From Sphaeramia orbicularis (taxonomy: Eukaryota > Chordata > Actinopteri > Kurtiformes > Apogonidae): a stretch of 64,000 bases of DNA. This document shows positions 48,600-60,900 of this stretch, in pieces; the stretch's first letter is position 1; the number at the start of each line of letters is the position of its first letter. Where the stretch lies: contig NC_043962.1 of the NCBI RefSeq assembly GCF_902148855.1, forward strand, positions 30,060,828 through 30,124,827, given 5' to 3'. Position numbers and translations under genes: made by a program. The notes under the pieces were generated by a model. That model saw only the letters and a list, made by a program, of their open reading frames with translations, was not told where the DNA came from and made no database searches.

Positions 48600-49262
48600 A
48601 ATGGTCATTAATCACAGAAAAAGTAACAAAATACAATACATTTAACATAAATGTACACATGAATCAACTCATAAATACAGTTTGAGAAGGAACAGAAAGA
48701 AGCAAAGGCTTATCTAGTCCTGCCCCTTCCTTACTTTCAGTGTCAGATTCATAACCAAATGTACTTCCTTCATCGGCTATGTATCACATCAAAATAGATA
48801 CCAATGAATAACTAGTCATAGCACCTTTGTATTAGTTGTATCACCATTGTGCAACTACTCTGCCAGAAATAAAGAAATGAACAAAAAGAGACTAAACTAT
48901 GCAAAGTATATGTAGATCCCAAACTACATATAAACCCATCAAAAATATCTCCCATTACACATACCATAATATGAAAGTGGTTTAATTACTTAATGTATTT
49001 GTATGAGTCGATTAACATTTGTTTGTGTTCTCTTAAATAGCAATGTATTCTAACATGACTTTAAAGTATCATCAAGTTTATTCCATAACTTGATGCCACA
49101 TACAGAAATGCACATACTTTTCAGAGTTGTGTGGACCGCTGGGTAAATAAAGTTATATTCACCCCTTAGACTGTAGCCTTCATCCCTCATTTTGAACATG
49201 TTTTGCAGATTTCTAGGTAGTCTAACTAACATAGACTTATGTAGGACTAACCCTGTTTTAAA
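48600..49262 (-). mobile_element. 5'-truncated LINE with reverse transcriptase C-terminus
   Basis: On the minus strand, about 49232-49053 encodes NMFKMRDEGYSLRG, YNFIYPAVHTTLKS and GIKLWNKLDDTLKS. This is the conserved 'Y-LR---F--P---TTL---S-----G-K-WN-L---LK' end of LINE ORF2 proteins. Downstream (48600-48900) is the A-rich 3' UTR with AAGGCTTATCTAGTCCTGCC, typical of fish LINEs. The rest of the element is missing. Confidence 0.6.
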
Positions 49263-49412
49263 ATAAACTATGGTTTCATAGTGTACTTAATTACAGAAGA
49301 ATAAATAAATCATGTAAATTCAGATTTTATACTTGATTATTTCACCTTCAGAAATCTTCAGTCTTTCTGAGCTCTAAAGCTTTAACAAATTATACACACA
49401 CATACACATATA

Positions 49413-49962
49413 CAGGGTGGGGAAGCAAAATTTGCAATGAACATTTAGTTGTTTTTTCTCAGCAGGCACTACATCAATTGTTTTGAAACCAAACATATAT
49501 TGATGTCATAATCATACCTAACACTATTATCCATACCTTTTCAGAAACTTTTGCCCATATGAGTAATCAGGAAAGCAAACGTCAAAGAGTGTGTGATTTG
49601 CTGAATGCACTCGTCACACCAAAGGAGATTTCAAAAATAGTTGGAGTGTCCATAAAGACTGTTTATAATGTAAAGAAGAGAATGACTATGAGCAAAACTA
49701 TTACGAGAAAGTCTGGAAGATACTATTAAAGAAGAATGGGAGAAGTTGTCACCCCAATATTTGAGGAACACTTGCACAAGTTTCAGGAAGCGTGTGAAGG
49801 CAGTTATTGAGAAAGAAGGAGGACACATAGAATAAAAACATTTTCTATTATGTAAATTTTCTTGTGGCGAATAAATTCTCATGGCTTTCAATAAACTAAT
49901 TGGTCATACACTGTCTTTCAATCCCTGCCTCAAAATATTGTAAATTTTGCTTCCCCACCCTG
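49413..49962 (+). mobile_element. mariner/Tc1-type transposon, internally deleted
   Basis: 550 bp between TA dinucleotides (49411-49412, 49963-49964), with terminal inverted repeats CAGGGTGGGGAAGCAAAATT at the left and the matching complement at the right end. It keeps both ends of a transposase. From ATG 49559, MSNQESKRQRVCDLLNALVT then PKEISKIVGVSIKTVYNVKK is an N-terminal helix-turn-helix. About 49728-49835 encodes WEKLSPQYLRNTCTSFRKRV then KAVIEKEGGHIE, the usual C-terminus. The whole DDE catalytic core is deleted, so it is non-autonomous. Confidence 0.8.
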
Positions 49963-50605
49963 TATATATACAGTATATATATTACACAAATCTGAAATAT
50001 TTTGACATTAATTGTTTTTCTCTGCTGTATTTGTGTGAGATGCATTGCACTTCATATTCAAATGATTACGTGGTAGTTTCCATACCTTTAATTCTTTAAA
50101 ACCTGATGCGTATATGCAGTTTGGATGGCTGTAATTCTTTCACTGTTTGTGCAATTGGAAAAATTCCAAAGGTTTCTGAATCCTGAGACATTGCGCTTTA
50201 TAGGCTTTATTGGGCCATTACAGTCATTTCACTCATGCCTGTACTAGAAGCTGGAGAAGACGCTGTTTCAGCAGAATTATAACATGCAGTAAATTGTAAA
50301 TGATTTGCTAGATTTGATTAGACAGAATTTCAGAGATTTTCATATTGTGAATGGACTGAAGTGAGGACAAATGTGAAGTCTAGATGGACTGGGGTTGTGG
50401 GTGTGAAATTATAGAATGGACCTGATGATGCATTTAAGTTGTTCACTCCTTTGGCAAAGTTAAAAAAAGCCTTAAGTTAAAATTATTTAGGAATATTGAA
50501 TTGAGATGGTTGACATGTTTTTATTTTTTTTAATGACGTGAATGCTCAGTGCTGTACACATTTAATCAGACGTAAGTGGTGTATCAGGTGGAAAGGATAG
50601 GCAAA

Positions 50606-50846
50606 AACTAGAAGCACTTGGAGAGCGCAGACCTCCGCCAAGGCTGATCAGTGGCCCCCCCCGTGGGCCCCCCCACCCCGATCACCACCAAAATTTAATC
50701 ATTTCTTCCTTATCCCATTTCCAACAAACCCTGAAAATTTCATCCAAATCTGTCCATAACTTTTTGAGTTATGTTGCACACTAACGGACAGACAAACAGA
50801 CGAACAAACCCTGGCAAAAACATAACCTCCTTGGCGGAGGTAAAAA
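50606..50846. repeat. Short interspersed repeat, copy B
   Basis: Same element as at 46453-46640, same orientation. Inverted repeats ACCTCCGCCAAGG (50631-50643) and CCTTGGCGGAGGT (50829-50841). It has an extra C-rich stretch (near 50656-50690) absent from copy A. Confidence 0.7.
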
Positions 50847-50849
50847 TAA

Positions 50850-51531
50850 GCTTTTGCTTCTGGCCTATTCCTTTTTTGGTTTTTATGTTTATTACGATTA
50901 TTGTACTAAGTGCAATGATTGATGTACAAACCAAAATAAATTCATTTATTCATTTTGAAAGATCTGGAAAAAAAAAAAAAGTGCTCAGAAAAATGGGCAA
51001 ATGGACTCACTCACAGCATATTTTCTAACCTTTTTAATAGTCAAAATAAGAAAAAAAACTCCAGGTGGACTCTTTTAGGCTTAGGGTTTAGAGGGTTAAT
51101 TTGTTGAATCATGTTCTCTCATTAGTGGCTCATGGTGCATGCATTGATCACGGACAAACTACATGCATCTGATGTTGATATCATCATCCGTTTGTTACAC
51201 CAGCAGAGAATGAAATCTGTTATTATAAAATACAGGATGTTGGGAACATCAAGTAGAAAAGTTTTTTTATTTGTCTATTTACAATAAATCATGTGGAATT
51301 CAGCCTTTATACATGATCAGTTCACCTTCACAATATTTCTAAATGATAGAGATAGAAAAAAAGCACATACATACGGAATTTTTAACACACCATACCATAT
51401 ATTTTTTTCTGTTTACTTTCTAAGAATGTGCAGTACTGTATTGTACACTTTGTATAATAAAATAAACAACAAAACAAGAAAAATACAACTAATTTCTCTT
51501 CTAAACTACAATGAATTCTCTTGATGTCCAT
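50850..51531. other. Spacer before the convertase 3' end
   Basis: AT-rich, no gene seen. It probably includes the 3' UTR of the minus-strand convertase gene: TTTATT hexamers (minus AATAAA) lie near 51268 and 50943. Confidence 0.4.
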
Positions 51532-51902
51532 CTAAGAGTGGTTGAGGCAGGTGCTCTCATCCACATCCTGGTCTGCATCTGTGTCCTGCTCATGAATGAA
51601 ACTGTAACGTCGATAAACCGATCCGCCTTTGCTAGTGTACACCACATCCACCTCGTCACCGCTGTCGGGCTCAGGTACACCATGTGGCATGCTGATGCTG
51701 GCGCTGCCGCTCAGTCTTTCATAGCTCTGGCGCCAACAGAGCGTCTTCCTGGAATGAGCTTTCACCAAAGCAAACACAGCCAGCGCCAGCCCCAGTGCCA
51801 GCAGCAGCGCAATAGGCAGGGCGGCTGAGGTGTGCTTCAGAGCCCTAGATGACATATCCAGGTCTGGAATCATCTTGGGCTGTGGCGCTTCCACACACAA
51901 AC
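51532..51902 (-). CDS. pcsk5: Convertase terminal exon: membrane anchor and cytosolic tail
   Basis: 371 nt to the TGA/TAG-type stop at 51532. The upstream codon is split A/GT. Encodes a short extracellular linker, the hydrophobic helix AALPIALLLALGLALAVFAL, a basic stop-transfer (KAHSRK), then CWRQSYERLSGSASIS and EPDSGDEVDVVYTSKGG with VYRRYSF. It ends in an acidic stretch EQDTDADQDVDE and STCLNHS. Confidence 0.75.
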
Positions 51903-54900
51903 CTAGAAGAAAAAGAAAAAAAAAAAAAACATCATGAGTTTTTGGTTGTATTCAAACAATGTCATGTTATTTATTATGTGAAGGGTTCTACTTGTGCGGC
52001 TGTCACAAATGCAGCAGTCAGTGTCGTTCCCTCTGGCCTGACAGCAACGGGCACAGCGACCCTCCACGGCGTGAAGAGCGGAATTGGGATGGCAAGTCAA
52101 ACACTGGTCAGGTCTCGGCCCGGTGCAATGCCTGCATGAGCCATCACATGGCTCACAGGTTTCCTACAGTTGTAGAATTGTACAAGTAACACTGATTGCA
52201 TCTTCTACTTTCATATTTATGTGTCCAACCCTCATGGGAACGACAAGAGGAACTAAAAGTAGAGTCACAATAGTTAAACACTTGTATAAAACAAACTTAG
52301 AAGGCTATAAGCTATTTTACCATTTTAGTCTTAAACACTATATTTGCTTGAAATCTGCAACAAAAAGTGCACTTTCATATTCATCCAGGCCTCCCTAAAA
52401 AAAAAAAATCAACACAAATGGAGGGCATTTTATCAACAAGTACATTTCTTATATAAATTAAAAAACAAAAAACTGTCTACATAGGGATTTTTGTCTTTTC
52501 TTTAGATTACACATCAATACAGGGAGTAATTCCAGTTATTCTTTGAGACAACAAGGTTATATTTGTTAATGTTTATAACACATAAGCTATCCACACATTT
52601 TCTCTATAGATGAGAAACAGTTTCTTCTCCAAGTAACCTGTTCAAATAAAATAAGTATGCTAGGCAAGTTACTCAGCAACAAAAATGTAAACTTTATAGT
52701 GTATTTTATGACTCATAAATGTCAATTTTGCTCTCTCAGACTCGGACTTTGAACACACGTCCTGGTAAAGCAATGTGATAAAATTCATTGTTAGCACATG
52801 ACAATACTGTGACTAACTGTGACTTAGGAATACTTCCTCATCCTGACCAGGTACCCACATGTTTTAATGATGAGCCCAATCACCATTAAAGCTATACCGT
52901 ATGATGTGGCATTTTTACACTTTTTTTTTTTGTCATCTCAAAATGCTCCTAATAAACATGTGTGAAACTAAAATGTAAAAGAAATTCACCAGGTATTGAA
53001 ACTCAAAAATGTTTAATTCTCATATATTGCTAATATTTCTGATAAAATTCTGACCAATCATTTTATTCGGTCCGAATGAAATAATTGGCCGAACCTGGCT
53101 GAGCCTCCTGTCAATCATCCATTACGGTCGTCCAGCATCCGATCCATTATCGCCGTCTACGCATATAAATATGTGTACCTCTGAATCTGACGCTTCACTC
53201 GCGCTGCTTCTCCTGTCACTAACCACAGTCTACTGCCAAAGGGTGTGTATGGATAGAACTCAAATGCACATGTGGAAGGGAAAAAACAGATTTATTAACA
53301 GAAACAAGAACTAAGGGGAACAAAAAGGAAGATGGAGATAAAAATCTGGGAAGTCACGTGTACTGGACTAAACATCAGTAAACAAGTCTGCACAAAGGTC
53401 AGCTTTTATGACCATGGGACTCATACACGTACATGTACTTGGGGTCACACAATGTAGGATGATGTAGAATAATAAATGCATGGACTATGAAACCTCAAAT
53501 GCCCACGGAAAATTCGCGGAGGCTGTGCGCACGGCCATCGCCAGTGACACTGACCCAGCGCTGCACAGACCAGATCCTTACATACAGGGTCTACTGATGA
53601 AACAGGAACCACGACAGGTGGATGATGTGTCTGATTGCTGAGGGAGGGGTCCGCGGACACGCCGAAGCGGACCGGACCTCCGCCTCCACCTCTAGTTCCA
53701 CCACGCGCATCAGGTGAGAGGAGGGGAGTGTCAGAGCTCAGGCAGGGGGAAGTGGGCGGGGCTTTGGAGGGAAGCTGGTGGCTCATGTTCAAACTTTTGC
53801 TAAATGCTGAGAAATGCCACATCGGTAGGTATAGCTTTAAACTGCAGCCAAATAACAATATGTAGCATGATGTATGTGCTTGCAATGTAGCGACCACCTT
53901 AAGTAAGAAGATATAAACTATCAGATACATTTATATATGGTTCATACGTTTGGTATTTTAAGCTCAGAACACACCTTTTCTGAGAAGTACGTCCCCTCCT
54001 CACAGCGTGGATAGCAGACTTTGTCCTTTAGAGTGCTGCCCCAGTCGCACGTCACACAGCCCTGAGGTGAGGCATCTGTAAACACACTTACTCATAAACC
54101 TTACAAATTACACAAATGTGAACCACCGTTAACCAATATTGACAAAGGAATATAAATAAGTTAATTGTGGACATTATGCTGATATCTGACAGATATATAG
54201 ATACAGATCTGCTGATATACTGATTGTCTTGACAAAAGCAATTTTCATTGTAGTTTCCTTTTTAGTACCTGTGCAGAACTGACAGCTGGTGTGGCACTGT
54301 TTGCAGATGTCTCTGAACTGAAAGAAGCGGCGTGGACAGCGCTCAACACACAGCTTGGTACCTTGTATCTCAAGAAGAGGAGGTAGACAGGCCCTACAAG
54401 ACTCAGGTCCTGGTCCTGTACAGAGTTTACAGGACTGATCGCATTTTTCACAGCGGGAGCCCTGTCTATAAAACCTGCAAAAATACAGAAAAACTTAAAT
54501 ATCAGCAGGTCAGACATACAATTTATGGGCAAGATGAGCTTTTAATACTTAATGGCGAGTTAAAATGGTAATCAGTTGTAAAATCTGATCATAAGACTAA
54601 AAAGACAAAGGACCAGATCCACAAAGAATGGATTGTACTTGTGAATTGAACAGAGGCGTCGAAAGTATTCCCATTCATTCCTCAGGTAGAAGTACAGATA
54701 CTAGGGTTTAAAAAGACTTTTGTAGAAGTTGAAGTATCAACTCAGGCTTTTTACTCAAGTAAAAGTATAAAAGTACTGGTTTCAAAACTACTTAAAGTAT
54801 GAAAGTAAATGTAAGGGGAAAAAAATGCCATTAGGACAAAAGTTTAGGCGGTGCCACAGGGGCCTATAGTGCACTACCCCACCTCCCCAAAAACAATTTT

Positions 54901-57900
54901 CTGAAGACCATAATAACTATAATGTTATATTAAAATGTTAATGTTGAAACATTTGGGATGCACTAGTCTACCTTTTTGCGCCACATATATGCCCATTGAA
55001 AATGAATGCATTTGAGTCCAATTCAAATGTATTAAAGAACCATATATGTGCACTACTGGGCATTAACATGTGTTTCATGAAGCAGAAGGTACGATAACTA
55101 GTTGAATATAAGTATTGGAATGGTGTAAAAAGTCAGGTGCGATGGATCACGTCCAAACCAATAGTGTGTTGGAATGGTATATGTTTATACTTCCCATCCA
55201 ACCACAGTCAAATTCACTCTATCCAGACGACACCATTTATCTGGAAGATTTGAACGATGACAAGCAGGAATGAAAACAAGCCGAAATGAAATGGGAGTAA
55301 CGAGGCTATTTTTAAATCGTAAGGAGTAGAAAATACAGATAATTGTGTGAAAATGTAAGGAATAGAAGTAAAAAGTTGAGTGAAAAATAGTTACTCCAGT
55401 AAAGTGTACATATCCATAATTTCTACTTAAGTAAGGTAATGAAGTATTTGTACTTTATTACTTGACCCTCTGGAATTGAACAAGGAATTGTGTAGCATTT
55501 GCACCTGCAATTTTCTCAACATTTTGCATCTATTAACAGGTTACTCTGCTAATGATATGCTCATCCCCATAAAGTTTTGCACCCGAGTGCAATTTTCCTT
55601 CGTTTTGGATCAGAGTTTCTATTATTCTAGGTTTTTCTCCACATTTCAGCTACAGGTTGATCTGCAATGAAAACAACAAATATCTGCAAATTGTATCTGT
55701 TTAATGAACAGAGATGCACATACACAGAGCTCTGCATCATCAGACCAGTGTTCATGCTTCTATAGTACTTCATATTTATAACACAGTCTACTGAAATATT
55801 CATCAGTAGATGATAAAGATATATGGATACCTAATAAAGCAGCCCGATCATCACTGCTTTTCATATTTAAGCACTGAATCTCTGAATCATAGTTGGTCTA
55901 CAAGCACAAGCCTCCAGAATGAAAGTACCCAAACGTTATCATGTTTGAGTCACTATTAAATAACAATTAAGTCAAAAATACTGGTTGGCTATAATTTCCA
56001 AGATATGGTCTTGGGATAAAATGTTAATTTCTGCTAATTAATGAGAGAATGGGTTTTACTCAAAAGGAATGTTTGTCTCAGAGCTACTTAAAACACTTTC
56101 TTAACAATACAATATTTCCACTTTACTGGTTCTTTCCAATGTCAGATTTATAAATCTATTAATAAACCATATATACAGCTCTGGAAGAAATTCAGAGACC
56201 ACTACATTTTCCTCTGAAATCAGCATGTCTGCACACATGACAGCCATTCCATTCCTGTGTCTGTTGAATTCCAGCACAAGCACACCTTATTCTACTGAAT
56301 AAACACCTGATCCATGTCTTATTTAAGAAGAAGTATAAAAAAACACTACTGTGTCCATCACTATCTTCTTACAATAGGCAAAAACAGTGTTATTACTACC
56401 TCAAAAGTAACTGGAATCAAAAAATAACTATTGAAAACTACTGGACTTCTGCTCTGACAATGTTCCCAAACTCTGAGGACTGGTTTTTCTATCAGGACAA
56501 TGCTCCTGGCCTCAGCTAGGTCCATAAAGGTGTGGATGACGGACCACCAGATGAAGACCCTGTCAGGGCCAGAACAATCTCCAAACCTGAACCCACTTTG
56601 AAAACTTCTGGAGGAAGGTGGATGGTGACAAACCATGGAACACTGCTAAGCTTCTTGAATTTCTTTGCCAGGAGCTGCATAAAGTCATCCAACAGCAATG
56701 GTGGAGAGAGAAGACACATGAAAGCTGTCACTGAAAATCAGGGTTATTCCACCGAATATTGACGTCTGAACTTTTCCCAAGTTACAACATTAGTATTGTG
56801 CTTAGAAATGAATATGAACTGGTTTTCTTTACATTATTTGAGGTCTGAAAACACCTACATCTGTTTGTTATTTTGATCGTTTGTCGTGATCTGCAAATAC
56901 ATGCTCTAAATTACAATATTTTTATTTGAAATTTGGGAGAAATGTTGTCAGTAGTTTTGAGACTAAAACAAAAATGTTCATTTTACTCAAACACATACAT
57001 ATAAATGGTAAAATCAGAGAAAATGATCATTTTGCATTGGTCTCTTATTTTTTTCCAGAGCTGTATGTGTAATTACATTTAATCGTATGCACTGAAATCA
57101 TCAGTTAACCAGCACCTTTGTCATTTGTTTTCCAATTCATCTTATTAAACTTTAATACTTAGAGTTTTTTAGAAAATTTCTGCCTCAGAGATTAAACATG
57201 CTAAATCTGAGATACTTTACTAATTAAAGTATCTAAGATCTGAGGTAGAATTTATTTATTTTTTTTAATTGTAGACCAGTGTAACATAGCCATCTGATCC
57301 CTCCAATGTTTGACTCAAGATTTCATGCCTGACAACATTAAAGATAAATTCAATATCATGCCAGCATCATACACTCGAGGACTTTAGACTCTGACATTAA
57401 AGAAAGCTGTACTACATACTGAAGCACTTTGGCGTTGGCTGCTTTCCAATATACACGTACTCTGCATTTCTTACAATTACATAAAGTTCATTAAGGGTGG
57501 AGCAAAAATCAACAGAGAATTGTAAACAGTTATGGATCAAAACAAAGTAAATATTACAAATGTTCATACGAAATGTGTGTAATACCCTGTAGGACAATGG
57601 CTGACGCAGAGCTGAAGGAGTCGCAGATATCCTGGAGAACATGTGAGGCAATCTTTAGGCGATGCCCCGGTACAGGTGGAGCAGACGTGGTCACAAGGCA
57701 AACAAAATCCAAACTCTGTGCCATCAGCATCCTGTCTGGTGCTGTATGTACCCGGTGGACACTCACTTACACAGGTGCTGTCTGGAAAAGAGCACAGAGA
57801 CACGCAGTCCCTTAGTTAGTTTGAATTTTAATCCTTCTTTTCCACAATTTACACTGCAGTAAATTACTTTCAGCTCCTTCCTTTCCCTTTAAACAATTTT

Positions 57901-60900
57901 CACTCCTACTAAAATAATCAGTGGTTTGTCTTTATATAGCAGTGGTTCCCAACCTTTTTTGGCTCGTGACCCCATTTTAACACCCCTGACATTCAAACAG
58001 ATTTTTTTTTTTTTTTTTTTTTGCTAAAATTAATTTGTTTTGAACATGTAATAGTTTGCTATATTTTGTTGCAAATAAACATTAATTTTAGATGACATTT
58101 AGGTTACATAATGTATAATATACATACATACACTCTGTTCGGTTCGGTTTTCTGACTATGACTGTGTCTGGGCAGGTTGAAGCGTAGTAACGCATGTGGT
58201 CACATGATCGGGTCAATCAAGATATGCCCCCTCAGATATTATATCCTGCATTTTATTTGAACTTGATTTTTATTAGGAAAAGTGTGTGGTGTTTTAATTA
58301 TAATGAAACATATAGTGAATCACTAAGAAAATATTTCTTATTAGTAATTTTTATCTTTATCAATTACTAGAAGTTTCAGGTGATCCTATTTGAATTCAAG
58401 GTGACCCCACATGGGGTCGCAACCCCAAGGTAGAAAAACACTGTTATATAGCCTTTTCTAGTCGATCTAAACTGCCATAATCCATGTATCTAGCTGTTAA
58501 CAGATGATTAACTGCATGTAGAACTTTAATCTAAATCAGGTTTTAGTTTCATACTGGATTCAATTACATGTCGACTTTTTCAAAACTTATCATACTGTGT
58601 GTTTTACAAACACACATTGAAACATGTCATTAAACCTTTGGTGCTAAATACAATCCAACCACTGCAACACCTCAGCAAAAGTGACTTCTACTGCATTTAC
58701 ATTCAACTAAATGTACTAAACCTCTTGAAGCACTGCAAAATATAGTATAATATATTTCATCTTGTTGTATTTTATAGTAAAAGAAAATCAATATTATATA
58801 TTGTGGTGCCCAACAGACACAGTAAATGCCAAATTGTACTCCATGCTTTATGACAACCCTCTACAAAATATTCTGTGATATATAATTGTACAATAAAGTG
58901 TACAAAGACTTTTTATTTCCAGTACAGTTAGTGAACAGCAACATGAGACTAACAGCATACGTCTAATAGTGTTCCATCTTGTCCAGGGAACCAAACTTCA
59001 CATTTATGCTAATATTCTCCTTTGCCTCGAGCCCCATAAATATGTTAATATGTTTCAAACAGTCTTTTCATTATCGATGGTGAGCTTAGAATACCACAGC
59101 TTGAAAAGAAAACTGGAATGCTGCACTACATTCTGCAAAAGAGCAACCAATACAATGACTCTTCTGTAGGTACAAGCTGCTGAGTATTTGCTAATGGACA
59201 GACGTATGTTTTAAACGCATGATCACATCTGATGACACTCAAGTTAACTGGATTAGCTGTGGAAACTCCCAAACCAAACTTTGTTATTGATTCTGTAATT
59301 TTTCCAACTGGCACAACATCAGCACTAGAACAAAAGTATTAACTCCAGCCAGGAGTTGTTCTGATGTCAGCTGTTGCAGAGGAAAATCCAGCAAGAAATT
59401 AAATCAGAAGACACCAACACACACTCCACCACCTGAACTCTCACTGCACAACAATGAGCCCATTTACATGACCATGAAAATATGACAACTGGGAGTAATC
59501 AGATAATTGTAATAACTGGATCTGATGTGTTTACATGCACTACAGAAATACGATCATCGATAAACTCTGGTTCAGACATTTCAGTCTATTATTGGATTTC
59601 TTTCAGAGTACATACATATGTAGTGATGGTAGAATCAAACTTCCTATTTTTGTCTTCCACTCACGGTAGACTATGTCACTGCCATTTTCTAGACTTTCTT
59701 ATTTTTTCACATGTGCAGATGTAAAATAAATCAGATTAATAGGTACACATGCATGAAGACATCAGAGTATTGGGGAGAAATCAGGTATGTTAATCTGACT
59801 TCTCATAATCAGATTACTGCTGATAAATCTGATAAAAACATATCAGATTATACAGTTTACATGATCACTTGAATAATCTGATAACTCCAGAAATCAGATA
59901 ATGATCAGAGTTTTAGTGTGTATGTAAACAGGCTCAGTAATGATCCACTAACTCTAAATGAAATGTGCAATGATGAACCACTTGCATTAAAGTTTCCCAA
60001 AACCACTGCTCAGCCATGGGCCAACCAAATCCCATGAAATAGCCCCAAAACCACTATCAGGCTGTGACAGTGCTAGAAGCTAAATTACCAACTCCACACC
60101 ACATGAAACGGACCATAATCTGAGAGGAACTCTGACCATGTAAAACTAAAAATTCAGCCCCAGCGGACACATACGGGTCAGCAGTAAGGCCAAACAAATT
60201 TTTAACTTTTTGGGGAGTTTAATTTGCTCCTCTCTGGTCACCGTTTTAGGCTTCCTCAATTGAATACTGGACATGTTAGGGATTCCTTTATTCCTGTGGC
60301 TATTTGGAATTTGTTGATATATACAAATTTTTATTATGTGTTTATCTTTATATCTTTTAATGCTCAAGGCCATTAAGGCAATTAACTTGTGTACTGCCCT
60401 ATTGGACCTTTGTTATTTTGTGTTGGGAAGGGAGTGGCTCCATGGTGTGCTGTATTGTGTAATTTTATTGTGGTGGCATCTGGTGGTGCTGTTTCTGTGT
60501 ATATGTTTTTGTGTATGTGTTCATGTGTTTATGATCCCTGTTGCACACCGAATTTCTTTTTCTAAGGATAAATAAAGTTGAAAGTTGAAGTTGAAGTATA
60601 CAGTATGTCAAGCAGACCACCATGATTTTGCAACTTATTCTGTTTGTGTATCCAATTATATAAGGATCATTATCCATACATGGTCTTCTGACATTCTGTA
60701 AAGGAAAACTGACTCATAGATGATTTAAATTCACATAGTCTAATGTAATGGTGAAGGTGTGAAGTGTTGTGAAAAAAGTGGACATGTATCGAGAAGTGTG
60801 AAAAAAAGATAAATAAGATTAAAGGGTTCAGATGCCAAGAAAAATCCCTTTGCACAAGAAGGTCAAAAGTAAGACACTATAAGAGATAAATGTTTTTGTT

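Noticed and set aside
53445-53930. 161-codon minus-strand frame in a convertase intron
   Set aside because: Pro/Gly/Ser-rich translation of a GC-rich block with no cysteine-repeat pattern and no homology. Kept only as a sequence block of interest.
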